A stretch of DNA of 64,000 bases, taken from Raphanus sativus (lineage: Eukaryota > Streptophyta > Magnoliopsida > Brassicales > Brassicaceae). The stretch lies in assembly GCF_000801105.2 (NCBI RefSeq), contig NC_079515.1:1364001-1428000 (forward strand), read 5' to 3'. The notes under the pieces are model-generated. The model ran no database searches. It saw only the letters and a list, made by a program, of their open reading frames with translations, and was not told the origin of the DNA. Below, in pieces: positions 36,579 to 48,780 of the stretch (its first letter is position 1; the number at the start of each line of letters is the position of its first letter). A program made the translations under genes and the position numbers.

Positions 36579-36777
36579 GTAATTTTCAGATTTATGTAGA
36601 GCCAGCACGGTCTTTATAATAGTTAGGAGTTGTTCTTTCATCATGCAACAGAGTTCATTCAACAACAGATTTTTAAAAAAGTGAAATATCCATAAAAACT
36701 AGAAACTGGAAACACCAACGCAAATAGAAAGCATGTCAAATGTTGCCCCCAAGAACACATCACCACCAAAAAAGGGA

Positions 36778-37203
36778 TTAGATTTGAGAAAACGATAAGA
36801 TCTCAGTTTTGCCTACTTTCTTCTTCAGAGTTTCGCCAAGCGTAGCTATATCCATATCCTCTCCTTGCAACGTAAGGGTCTCTTGGCCTTTCCCAAACTG
36901 CAAGCTCGTAAGTCCTGAAAACGTATTGATTAATTCTTTTTCATTAGGCTTTGTGTTTTTTTTTTTTTCTATTTTTTTTTGTGTGATGTTGTTTTGTTTG
37001 GTTGTTTAAACTTACCGGGTAATGCTCCTGCAATCTCCATCACTTTGGTCCTGTCTGTATCAGAGCTCAGAGTCACCTTCAGCACCACGATTTGCTGATC
37101 ACATGGCCAAAAAACTCATCTTAAAAATCAAGTGATGCATGATTTGATTAAATGGGAATGAAAAAAAAAGAAAAAGAAATGAACTTTGTACCTTTGTCCC
37201 CAT
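36778..37203 (-). CDS. Small HMA-fold protein without CxxC, unit 2
   Basis: Same three-exon structure (exons 37203-37192, 37094-37016, 36914-36778) and 75-residue product as unit 1, shifted by 3438 bp; donor GTAAGT. Coding sequence is intact, and its differences from unit 1 are almost all silent or absent. Confidence 0.8.
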
Positions 37204-38199
37204 ATCTTGTAGCTGCGGAGAGAAACTTAGAAAGATGCTTTTGCTTTCTGAGAAAAGCAAAGGAGAGGGTGTTTCTTTAGCTTATAAAAGATGATGAAAC
37301 TAATGTGATGTTAATGCCGATATTTAAAGAGGAGAGTTTTCATGTTGCTATTTTGACTATATGGTAATAATATCTTCCTCCTTGAGTTTTCCACTGATAG
37401 TAAAAGCATCACTATCGCTTACAAACAAAACAGGCAGATAATTTTTTGTTTCCTTCTTAGTTTAGCCGTCAAAAGGAATTGTATATTGCACAGATAGGGA
37501 TGAATGATAATAGTGAACTGGATAATTTTTTGTTTCCTTCTTAGTTCCATTGCTTCTGGGCTGGGCACAAGGCGAGTACCCGCTATTTTATGTATACTTG
37601 ATATTTGATTTGACTTGTACGAGTAATAAAATTTTCGACTTGTATTTGATTTGTTAAAAACGAGTACTTGCTATCTCGAGTACTTGATCAAACATGAATT
37701 ATTTGCAAATTGCTTGCTACGTTTTATACTTGATACTTACGAGTACTTATAAATTATTGACGAGTATTTTTTAATATTGAAGAATTACTTACTGAACAAT
37801 ATTCTATCAGAGATGGACGTGAAAGTTAGCTTATTTATTCTACTAAAAATATGAAATTACTTTGAATTTTTTTTTACATATTATAAAGAAGCGAGTTTAA
37901 GCCGTATTGATTGTCTTATTTATTAAACTAATACTAGATTTTGATCTACGCAACCGCGCGGATATTTATTTTTCGCTTTTATGTATATAAATTTTTTGTT
38001 TATACCATTACTCACATATATTTTTTACATTAACCATATTTTCAAATGTTTATATAACATTTCAAACAGAGTAATGTGAATTTTTATATGTTTGATCCAA
38101 TTAATAATCGTCATATGTATTTTTACCTTTTATCATATATTTATTTCATTAAATTTGCATTTGATTATTAAGCAGACTATATATATATGCAAAGTTCAC

Positions 38200-39538
38200 T
38201 CTAAAATAATGAGTTTTTGGTAAATGCTCTATATACTGAAGTTTATACTCTTCACTCTAGTTTAAAAGTTTCAAACCACATTCTACATTTGAATTAATGT
38301 ATTCTAAACTATCTTTCATGGTATATATGAATCATTCGATTTTTTTAATATTTAGTTTACTAAAATTTCATATATTGACTAGATTAGTGGAATTCGCATT
38401 ATAAAATCTACTTTATCTAGAGAAACGAAGACAACAGAGGTTCTAAACTCTTTGCCATCATCTTATATTATTGCTCGATAAAACTATACACTAAAACCGG
38501 ATTTTTATTTTTTTGAAATTGTTTCAAAATCCGTGGGTTAACCCCTTGTTAAATAATGAGTTTTCGGTAAATGCTCTATATACTGAAGTTTATACTCTTC
38601 ACTTTTGTTTAAAAATTTCAAACCACATTCGACGATTGAATTAATGTATTCTAAACCATCTTTCATAGTATATAGGAATTATTCTAATTTTTTAATATTT
38701 AGTTTACTAAAATTTCATACACTAACTAGATTAGTGAAATTAACATTATAAAATCCATTATCTAGAGAAACGAAGAATACATAGGTTCTAAACTCTTTGA
38801 CCATCATCTTATGTTAGTGCTCGATGAAAATATACACTAAACCCAGATTTTCATATTGTTGAAATTTTTCTAAAATCCGTGGGTTAACCCCTTCTAAAAT
38901 AATGAGTTTCGGTAAATGCTCTATATACTGAAGTTTATACTCTTCACTCTAGTTTAAAAATTTCAAACCACATTATACATTTGAATTAATTTATTCTAAA
39001 GTCTCTTTCATAGTATATAGGAATCATTCTAATTTTTTAATATTTCGTTTACTAAAATTTTATACACTGACTAGATTAGTGTAATTAGCATTATAAAATC
39101 TTCATTATCTATGGAAACGAAGACAACAGAGGTTATAAACTATTTGACCATCATCTTATGTTAGTGCTCGATGAAACTATACACTAAAACCAAATTTTCA
39201 TATTTTTGAAAATTATCCAAATCCGTGGGTTAACCCTTTCTAAAATAATGAGTTTTCGATAAATACTCTATATACTGAAGTTTATACTCTTCACTTTTAA
39301 AAAAAAAAATTCAAACCACATTCGAAAACTAAATTAATGTATTCGAAACTGTCTTTCATGGTATATAGGAATCATTCTAATTTTTTAGTATTTAATTTAC
39401 TAAAATTTTATATACTGCCTAGATTAGTGGAATTAACATGATAAAATCTTCATTATCTAAAGAAAAAGAGTCAACAGAGGGTCTAAACTCTTTAACCATC
39501 ATTTTATGTTAGTTCTCGATGAAACTATACACTAAAAC
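38200..39538. repeat. Four satellite monomers, unit 2
   Basis: Same four-monomer block as unit 1. Group-B variants link it to the unit 4 block rather than to its neighbours. Confidence 0.92.
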
Positions 39539-39640
39539 CATTGTCGAGTTGGACTATTGTCGGCTAATGAGTCAGCTACTGTAATGTTGCTGACGTGGCT
39601 TTACGACGTAATAATATACTCTTCTCTCCAATTTTTTTTT

Positions 39641-39993
39641 CTGCTTCGTTTCACAAAGCTCTGTAGAAGCAAAGATTCCAGTAAAGAAGTTCTAACATTC
39701 CGGTTTAGAGAAACGTCAGAGGATCCTCTCTGTTGTGTTTCTGGTACTGTCTCAGTCCAAGCTTGTGCCTTTTAAGCTTGGTTCTGCTTTCTGATAAGTA
39801 CCATTTTTTTGGGAGAGTTTATGGGGAGCAGAGGATCAAGGGTTTGACGAAGCTGACTTCTGCACTGGAGAGGAACCAGTTGTTCCAAGAGGGGATAGTG
39901 GGAATCAGGAGCTTTCTGTTCGAGTACAGGTAGCTACTAAGATTAAGAAGTTTGTAGCTGTGTGCTATCCTTGGATACATGCATCAAGTGAAG
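39641..39993 (+). pseudogene. PEX12: PEX12 fragment, unit 3
   Basis: Same extent and same inserted-T frameshift as unit 2. Reading resumes at ESLWGAEDQG and ends at the GAAG donor. Not functional. Confidence 0.9.
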
Positions 39994-40188
39994 GTAATTT
40001 TCAGATTTATGTAGAGCACGGTCTTTATAATAGTTAGGAGTTGTTCTTTCATCATGCAACAGAGTTCATTCAACAACAGATTTAAAAAAAAGTGAAATAT
40101 CCATAAAAACTAGAAACTGGAAACACCAACGCAAATAGAAAGCATGTCAAATGTTGCCCCCAAGAACACATCACCACCAAAAAAGGGA

Positions 40189-40613
40189 TTAGATTTGAGA
40201 AAACGATAAGATCTCAGTTTTGCCTACTTTCTTCTTCAGAGTTTCGCCAAGCGTAGCTATATCCATATCCTCTCCTTGCAACGTAAGGGTCTCTTGGCCT
40301 TTCCCAAACTGCAAGCTCGTAAGTCCTGAAAACGTATTGATTAATTCTTTTTCATTAGGCTTTGTGTTTTTTTTTTTTCTATTTTTTTTTGTGTGATGTT
40401 GTTTTGTTTGGTTGTTTAAACTTACCGGGTAATGCTCCTGCAATCTCCATCACTTTGGTCCTGTCTGTATCAGAGCTCAGAGTCACCTTCAGCACCACGA
40501 TTTGCTGATCACATGGCCAAAAAACTCATCTTAAAAATCAAGTGATGCATGATTTGATTAAATGGGAATGAAAAAAAAAGAAAAAGAAATGAACTTTGTA
40601 CCTTTGTCCCCAT
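40189..40613 (-). CDS. Small HMA-fold protein without CxxC, unit 3
   Basis: Exons at about 40613-40602, 40504-40426 and 40325-40189; intact 75-residue frame ending EILSFSQI. The last exon is also open into the preceding intron, which makes a longer false ORF. Confidence 0.8.
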
Positions 40614-41615
40614 ATCTTGTAGCTGCGGAGAGAAACTTAGAAAGATGCTTTTGCTTTCTGAGAAAAGCAAAGGAGAGGGTGTTTCTTTAGCTTATAAAAG
40701 ATGATGAAACTAATGTGATGTTAATGCCGATATTTAAAGAGGAGAGTTTTCATGTTGCTATTTTGACTATATGGTAATAATATCTTCCTCCTTGAGTTTT
40801 CCACTGATAGTAAAAGCATCACTATCTCTTACAAACAAAACAGGCAGATAATTTTTTGTTTCCTTCTTAGTTTAGCCGTCAAAAGGAATTGTATATTGCA
40901 CAGATAGGGATGAATGATAATAGTGAACTGGATAATTTTTTGTTTCCTTCTTAGTTCCATTGCTTCTGGGCTGGGCACAAGGCGAGTACCCGCTATTTTA
41001 TGTATACTTGATATTTGATTTGACTTGTACGAGTAATAAAATTTTCGACTTGTATTTGATTTGTTAAAAACGAGTACTTGCTATCTCGAGTACTTGATCA
41101 AACATGAATTATTTGCAAATTGCTTGCTACGTTTTATACTTGATACTTACGAGTACTTATAAATTATTGACGAGTATTTTTTAATATTGAAGAATTACTT
41201 ACTGAACAATATTCTATCAGAGATGGACGTGAAAGTTAGCTTATTTATTCTACTAAAAATATGAAATTACTTTGAATTTTTTTTTACATATTATAATGAA
41301 GCGAGTTTAAGCCGTATTGATTGTCTTATTTATTAAACTAATACTAGATTTTGATCTACGCAACCGCGCGGATATTTATTTTTCGCTTTTATGTATATAA
41401 ATTTTTTGTTTATACCATTACTCACATATATTTTTTACATTAACCATATTTTCAAATGTTTATATAACATTTCAAACAGAGTAATGTGAATTTTTATATG
41501 TTTGATCCAATTAATAATCGTCATATGTATTTTTACCTTTTATCATATATTTATTTCATTAAATTTGCATTTGATTATTAAGCAGACTATATATATATAT
41601 ATATGCAAAGTTCAC

Positions 41616-42955
41616 TCTAAAATAATGAGTTTTTGGTAAATGCTCTATATACTGAAGTTTATACTCTTCACTCTAGTTTAAAAGTTTCAAACCACATTCT
41701 ACATTTGAATTAATGTATTCTAAACTATCTTTCATGGTATATATGAATCATTCGAATTTTTTAATATTTAGTTTACTAAAATTTCATATATTGACTAGAT
41801 TAGTGGAATTCACATTATAAAATCTACTTTATCTAGAGAAACGAAGACAACAGAGGTTCTAAACTCTTTGCCATCATCTTATGTTATTGCTCGATAAAAC
41901 TATACACTAAAACCGGATTTTTATTTTTTTGAAATTGTTTCAAAATCCGTGGGTTAACCCCTTCTTAAATAATGAGTTTTCGGTAAATGCTCTATATACT
42001 GAAGTTTATACTCTTCACTTTTGTTTAAAAATTTAAAACCACATTCGACGATTGAATTAATGTATTCTAAACCATCTTTCATAGTATATAGGAATTATTC
42101 TAATTTTTTAATATTTAGTTTACTAAAATTTCATACACTAACTAGATTAGTGAAATTAACATTATAAAATCTTCATTATCTAGAGAAACGAAGAATACAT
42201 AGGTTCTAAACTCTTTGACCATCATCTTATGTTAGTGCTCGATGAAAATATACACTAAACCCAGATTTTCATATTTTTGAAATTTTTCTAAAATCCGTGG
42301 GTTAACCCCTTCTAAAATAATGAGTTTTCGGTAAATGCTCTATATACTGAAGTTTATACTCTTCACTCTAGTTTAAAAATTTCAAACCACATTATACATT
42401 TGAATTAATGTATTCTAAAGTCTCTTTCATAGTATATAGGAATCATTCTAATTTTTTAATATTTCGTTTACTAAAATTTTATACACTGACTAGATTAGTG
42501 TAATTAGCATTATAAAATCTTCATTATCTATGGAAACGAAGACAACAGAGGTTATAAACTATTTGACCATCATCTTATGTTAGTGCTCGATGAAACTATA
42601 CACTAAAACCAAATTTTCATATTTTTGAAAATTATCCAAATCCGTGGGTTAACCCTTTCTAAAATAATGAGTTTTCGATAAATACTCTATATACTGAAGT
42701 TTATACTCTTCACTTTTAAAAAAAAATCTCAAACCACATTCGAAAACTGAATTAATGTATTCGAAACTGTCTTTCATGGTATATAGGAATCATTCTAATT
42801 TTTTAGTATTTAATTTACTAAAATTTTATATACTGCCTAGATTAGTGGAATTAACATGATAAAATCTTCATTATCTAAAGAAAAAGAGTCAACAGAGGGT
42901 CTAAACTCTTTAACCATCATTTTATGTTAGTTCTCGATGAAACTATACACTAAAA
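41616..42955. repeat. Four satellite monomers, unit 3
   Basis: Group-A variants (GGAATTCACATT, CTTATGTTATTGC, AATCTTCATTATC in the second monomer) shared with unit 1. Confidence 0.92.
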
Positions 42956-43074
42956 CCATTGTCGAGTTGGACTATTGTCGAGTTGGACTATTGTCGGCTA
43001 ATGAGTCAGCTACTGTAATGTTGCTGACGTGGCTTTACGACGTAATAATATACTCTTCTCTCCAATTTTTTTTT

Positions 43075-43427
43075 CTGCTTCGTTTCACGAAGCTCTGTAG
43101 AAGCAAAGATTCCAGTAAAGAAGTTCTAACATTCCGGTTTAGAGAAACGTCAGAGGATCCTCTCTGTTGTGTTTCTGGTACTGTCTCAGTCCAAGCTTGT
43201 GCCTTTTAAGCTTGGTTCTGCTTTCTGATAAGTACCATTTTTTTGGGAGAGTTTATGTGGAGCAGAGGATCAAGGGTTTGACGAAGCTGACTTCTGCACT
43301 GGAGAGGAACCAGTTGTTCCAAGAGGGGATAGTGGGAATCAGGAGCTTTCTGTTCGAGTACAGGTAGCTACTAAGATTAAGAAGTTTGTAGCTGTGTGCT
43401 ATCCTTGGATACATGCATCAAGTGAAG
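43075..43427 (+). pseudogene. PEX12: PEX12 fragment, unit 4
   Basis: Same structure and frameshift as unit 2, including CACGAAGCTC where units 3 and 5 have CACAAAGCTC. Not functional. Confidence 0.9.
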
Positions 43428-43624
43428 GTAATTTTCAGATTTATGTAGAGAGCACGGTCTTTATAATAGTTAGGAGTTGTTCTTTCATCATGCAACAGAG
43501 TTCATTCAACAACAGATTTAAAAAAAAGTGAAATATCCATAAAAACTAGAAACTGGAAACACCAACGCAAATAGAAAGCATGTCAAATGTTGCCCCCAAG
43601 AACACATCACCACCAAAAAAGGGA

Positions 43625-44050
43625 TTAGATTTGAGAAAACGATAAGATCTCAGTTTTGCCTACTTTCTTCTTCAGAGTTTCGCCAAGCGTAGCTATATCC
43701 ATATCCTCTCCTTGCAACGTAAGGGTCTCTTGGCCTTTCCCAAACTGCAAGCTCGTAAGTCCTGAAAACGTATTGATTAATTCTTTTTCATTAGGCTTTG
43801 TGTTTTTTTTTTTTTCTATTTTTTTTTGTGTGATGTTGTTTTGTTTGGTTGTTTAAACTTACCGGGTAATGCTCCTGCAATCTCCATCACTTTGGTCCTG
43901 TCTGTATCAGAGCTCAGAGTCACCTTCAGCACCACGATTTGCTGATCACATGGCCAAAAAACTCATCTTAAAAATCAAGTGATGCATGATTTGATTAAAT
44001 GGGAATGAAAAAAAAAGAAAAAGAAATGAACTTTGTACCTTTGTCCCCAT
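43625..44050 (-). CDS. Small HMA-fold protein without CxxC, unit 4
   Basis: Intact three-exon, 75-residue copy with the same start (MGTK at the end of exon 1) and stop context as the other units. Confidence 0.8.
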
Positions 44051-45048
44051 ATCTTGTAGCTGCGGAGAGAAACTTAGAAAGATGCTTTTGCTTTCTGAGA
44101 AAAGCAAAGGAGAGGGTGTTTCTTTAGCTTATAAAAGATGATGAAACTAATGTGATGTTAATGCCGATATTTAAAGAGGAGAGTTTTCATGTTGCTATTT
44201 TGACTATATGGTAATAATATCTTCCTCCTTGAGTTTTCCACTGATAGTAAAAGCATCACTATCTCTTACAAACAAAACAGGCAGATAATTTTTTGTTTCC
44301 TTCTTAGTTTAGCCGTCAAAAGGAATTGTATATTGCACAGATAGGGATGAATGATAATAGTGAACTGGATAATTTTTTGTTTCCTTCTTAGTTCCATTGC
44401 TTCTGGGCTGGGCACAAGGCGAGTACCCGCTATTTTATGTATACTTGATATTTGATTTGACTTGTACGAGTAATAAAATTTTCGACTTGTATTTGATTTG
44501 TTAAAAACGAGTACTTGCTATCTCGAGTACTTGATCAAACATGAATTATTTGCAAATTGCTTGCTACGTTTTATACTTGATACTTACGAGTACTTATAAA
44601 TTATTGACGAGTATTTTTTAATATTGAAGAATTACTTACTGAACAATATTCTATCAGAGATGGACGTGAAAGTTAGCTTATTTATTCTACTAAAAATATG
44701 AAATTACTTTGAATTTTTTTTTACATATTATAATGAAGCGAGTTTAAGCCGTATTGATTGTCTTATTTATTAAACTAATACTAGATTTTGATCTACGCAA
44801 CCGCGCGGATATTTATTTTTCGCTTTTATGTATATAAATTTTTTGTTTATACCATTACTCACATATATTTTTTACATTAACCATATTTTCAAATGTTTAT
44901 ATAACATTTCAAACAGAGTAATGTGAATTTTTATATGTTTGATCCAATTAATAATCGTCATATGTATTTTTACCTTTTATCATATATTTATTTCATTAAA
45001 TTTGCATTTGATTATTAAGCAGACTATATATATATATGCAAAGTTCAC

Positions 45049-46386
45049 TCTAAAATAATGAGTTTTTGGTAAATGCTCTATATACTGAAGTTTATACTCT
45101 TCACTCTAGTTTAAAAGTTTCAAACCACATTCTACATTTGAATTAATGTATTCTAAACTATCTTTCATGGTATATATGAATCATTCGATTTTTTTAATAT
45201 TTAGTTTACTAAAATTTCATATATTGACTAGATTAGTGGAATTCGCATTATAAAATCTACTTTATCTAGAGAAACGAAGACAACAGAGGTTCTAAACTCT
45301 TTGCCATCATCTTATATTATTGCTCGATAAAACTATACACTAAAACCGGATTTTTATTTTTTTGAAATTGTTTCAAAATCCGTGGGTTAACCCCTTCTTA
45401 AATAATGAGTTTTCGGTAAATGCTCTATATACTGAAGTTTATACTCTTCACTTTTGTTTAAAAGTTTCAAACCACATTCGACGATTGAATTAATGTATTC
45501 TAAACCATCTTTCATAGTATATAGGAATTATTCTAATTTTTTAATATTTAGTTTACTAAAATTTCATACACTAACTAGATTAGTGAAATTAACATTATAA
45601 AATCCATTATCTAGAGAAACGAAGAATACATAGGTTCTAAACTCTTTGACCATCATCTTATGTTAGTGCTCGATGAAAATATACACTAAACCCAGATTTT
45701 CATATTGTTGAAATTTTTCTAAAATCCGTGGGTTAACCCCTTCTAAAATAATGAGTTTCGGTAAATGCTCTATATACTGAAGTTTATACTCTTCACTCTA
45801 GTTTAAAAAATTTCAAACCACATTATACATTTGAATTAATTTATTCTAAAGTCTCTTTCATAGTATATAGGAATCATTCTAATTTTTTAATATTTCGTTT
45901 ACTAAAATTTTATACACTGACTATATTAGTGTAATTAGCATTATAAAATCTTCATTATCTATGGGAACGAAGACAACAGAGGTTATAAACTATTTGACCA
46001 TCATCTTATGTTAGTGCTCGATGAAACTATACACTAAAACCAAATTTTCATATTTTTGAAAATTATCCAAATCCGTGGGTTAACCCTTTCTAAAATAATG
46101 AGTTTTCGATAAATACTCTATATACTGAAGTTTATACTCTTCACTTTTAAAAAAAAAAATTCAAACCACATTCGAAAACTAATTAATGTATTCGAAACTG
46201 TCTTTCATGGTATATAGGAATCATTCTAATTTTTTAGTATTTAATTTACTAAAATTTTATATAGTGCCTAGATTAGTGGAATTAACATGATAAAATCTTC
46301 ATTATCTAAAGAAAAAGAGTCAACAGAGGGTCTAAACTCTTTAGCCATCATTTTATGTTAGTTCTCGATGAAACTATACACTAAAA
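45049..46386. repeat. Four satellite monomers, unit 4
   Basis: Group-B variants as in unit 2; a few private changes such as TATATAGTGCC. Confidence 0.92.
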
Positions 46387-46488
46387 CCATTGTCGAGTTG
46401 GACTATTGTCGGCTAATGAGTCAGCTACTGTAATGTTGCTGACGTGGCTTTACGACGTAATAATATACTCTTCTCTCCAATTTTTTTT

Positions 46489-46840
46489 CTGCTTCGTTTC
46501 ACAAAGCTCTGTAGAAGCAAAGATTCCAGTAAAGAAGTTCTAACATTCCGGTTTAGAGAAACGTCAGAGGATCCTCTCTGTTGTGTTCTGGTACTGTCTC
46601 AGTCCAAGCTTGTGCCTTTTAAGCTTGGTTCTGCTTTCTGATAAGTACCATTTTTTTGGGAGAGTTTATGGGGAGCAGAGGATCAAGGGTTTGACGAAGC
46701 TGACTTCTGCACTGGAGAGGAACCAGTTGTTCCAAGAGGGGATAGTGGGAATCAGGAGCTTTCTGTTCGAGTACAGGTAGCTACTAAGATTAAGAAGTTT
46801 GTAGCTGTGTGCTATCCTTGGATACATGCATCAAGTGAAG
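46489..46840 (+). pseudogene. PEX12: PEX12 fragment, unit 5
   Basis: Same as unit 3, with a further single-T loss (TTGTGTTCTGG instead of TTGTGTTTCTGG) that adds a second frame change. Not functional. Confidence 0.88.
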
Positions 46841-47036
46841 GTAATTTTCAGATTTATGTAGAGCACGGTCTTTATAATAGTTAGGAGTTGTTCTTTCATC
46901 ATGCAACAGAGTTCATTCAACAACAGATTTTAAAAAAAAGTGAAATATCCATAAAAACTAGAAACTGGAAACACCAACGCAAATAGAAAGCATGTCAAAT
47001 GTTGCCCCCAAGAACACATCACCACCAAAAAAGGGA

Positions 47037-47463
47037 TTAGATTTGAGAAAACGATAAGATCTCAGTTTTGCCTACTTTCTTCTTCAGAGTTTCGCCAAGC
47101 GTAGCTATATCCATATCCTCTCCTTGCAACGTAAGGGTCTCTTGGCCTTTCCCAAACTGCAAGCTCGTAAGTCCTGAAAACGTATTGATTAATTATTTTT
47201 CATTAGGCTTTTGTGTTTTTTTTTTTCTATTTTTTTTTTGTGTGATGTTGTTTTGTTTGGTTGTTTAAACTTACCGGGTAATGCTCCTGCAATCTCCATC
47301 ACTTTGGTCCTGTCTGTATCAGAGCTCAGAGTCACCTTCAGCACCACGATTTGCTGATCACATGGCCAAAAAACTCATCTTAAAAATCAAGTGATGCATG
47401 ATTTGATTAAATGGGAATGAAAAAAAAAAGAAAAAGAAATGAACTTTGTACCTTTGTCCCCAT
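47037..47463 (-). CDS. Small HMA-fold protein without CxxC, unit 5
   Basis: Three exons as in the other units, coding frame intact. Intron 2 differs by small length changes in its T runs. Confidence 0.78.
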
Positions 47464-48439
47464 ATCTTGTAGCTGCGGAGAGAAACTTAGAAAGATGCTT
47501 TTGCTTTCTGAGAAAAGCAAAGGAGAGGGTGTTTCTTTAGCTTATAAAAGATGATGAAACTAATGTGATGTTAATGCCGATATTTAAAGAGGAGAGTTTT
47601 CATGTTGCTATTTTTGACTATATGGTAATAATATCTTCCTCCTTGAGTTTTCCACTGATAGTAAAAGCATCACTATCTCTTACAAACAAAACAGGCAGAT
47701 AATTTTTTGTTTCCTTCTTAGTTTAGCCGTCAAAAGGAATTGTATATTGCCACAGATAGGGATGAATGATAATAGTGAACTGGATAATTTTTTGTTTCCT
47801 TCTTAGTTCCATTGCTTCTGGGCTGGGCACAAGGCGAGTACCCGCTATTTTATGTATACTTGATATTTGATTTGACTTGTACGAGTAATAAAATTTTCGA
47901 CTTGTATTTGATTTGTTAAAAACGAGTACTTGCTATCTCGAGTACTTGATCAAACATGAATTATTTGCAAATTGCTTGCTACGTTTTATACTTGATACTT
48001 ACGAGTACTTATAAATTATTGACGAGTATTTTTAATATTGAAGAATTACTTACTGAACAATATTCTATCAGAGATGGACGTGAAAGTTAGCTTATTTTTT
48101 CTACTAAAAATATTTGAAATTACTTTGAATTTTGTTTTTACATATTATAATGAAGCAAGTTTAAAGCCGTATTGATTGTCTTATTTATTAAACTAATACT
48201 AGATTTTGATCTACGCAACCGCGCGGATATTTATTTTTCGCTTTTATGTATATAAATTTTTTGTTTATACCATTACTCACATATATTTACATTAACCATA
48301 TTTTCAAATGTTTATATAACATTCAAACAGAGTAATGTGAAATTTTTATATGTTTGATCCAATTAATAATCGTCATATGTATTTTTACCTTTTATCATAT
48401 ATTTATTTCATTAAATTTGCATTTGATTATTAAGCAGAC

Positions 48440-48472
<33 letters not shown>

Positions 48473-48680
48473 GCAAAGTTCATCTCTAAATAATGAGTTT
48501 TTGGTAAATGCTCTATAATACTGAAGTTTATACTCTTCACTCTAGTTTAAAAGTTTCAAACCACATTCTACATTTGAATTAATGTATTCTAAACTATCTT
48601 TCATGGTATATATGAATCATTCGAATTTTTAATATTTGTTTACTAAAATTTCATATATTGACTAGATTAGTGGAAATTCG

Positions 48681-48780
48681 NNNNNNNNNNNNNNNNNNNN
48701 NNNNNNNNNNNNNNNNNNNNNNNNNNNNNNNNNNNNNNNNNNNNNNNNNNNNNNNNNNNNNNNNNNNNNNNNNNNNNNNN
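48681..48780. other. Assembly gap (100 N)
   Basis: Exactly 100 N, the usual placeholder for a gap of unknown size, in the middle of satellite sequence. The true number of 3.4-kb units and satellite monomers is therefore unknown. Confidence 0.97.

Larger units (their letters stand above)
36109..39538. repeat. Array unit 2
   Basis: Carries the 16-bp internal duplication ATTGTCGAGTTGGACT at its start and GTTTATGTGGAGCAG in the PEX12 fragment, both shared with unit 4 and absent from units 1, 3 and 5. Its satellite block (about 38200-39538) shares AATCCATTATC, CATATTGTTG and GAGTTTCGG with unit 4. Confidence 0.9.
39539..42955. repeat. Array unit 3
   Basis: Lacks the 16-bp start duplication and has GTTTATGGGGAGCAG. 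In its PEX12 part it groups with unit 5, in its satellite part with unit 1. Shortened GTAGAGCACGG after the PEX12 fragment is shared with unit 5. Confidence 0.9.
42956..46386. repeat. Array unit 4
   Basis: Carries the 16-bp start duplication and GTTTATGTGGAGCAG as in unit 2, and the group-B satellite variants. It is one base different in length from unit 2. Confidence 0.9.
32751..48680. repeat. Five-unit tandem array, about 3.42 kb per unit
   Basis: The motif CCATTGTC before GAGTTGGACTATTGTCGG opens units at 32751 (variant CTAGTTGGAC), 36109, 39539, 42956 and 46387, giving spacings of 3358, 3430, 3417 and 3431 bp. Each unit contains, in order: a G-box/TGACG-bearing start, a PEX12 fragment, an HMA gene on the minus strand, two transposon-like fragments and about four 347-bp satellite monomers. 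Unit 5 is cut by an assembly gap. Units differ by few substitutions and indels, so amplification is recent. Confidence 0.97.
46387..48680. repeat. Array unit 5, truncated by the assembly gap
   Basis: Contains the PEX12 fragment, HMA gene and transposon-like parts, but only the beginning of the satellite block before the run of N. From about 48090 it shows many single-base indels that no other unit has, which looks like lower sequence quality next to the gap. Confidence 0.88.
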
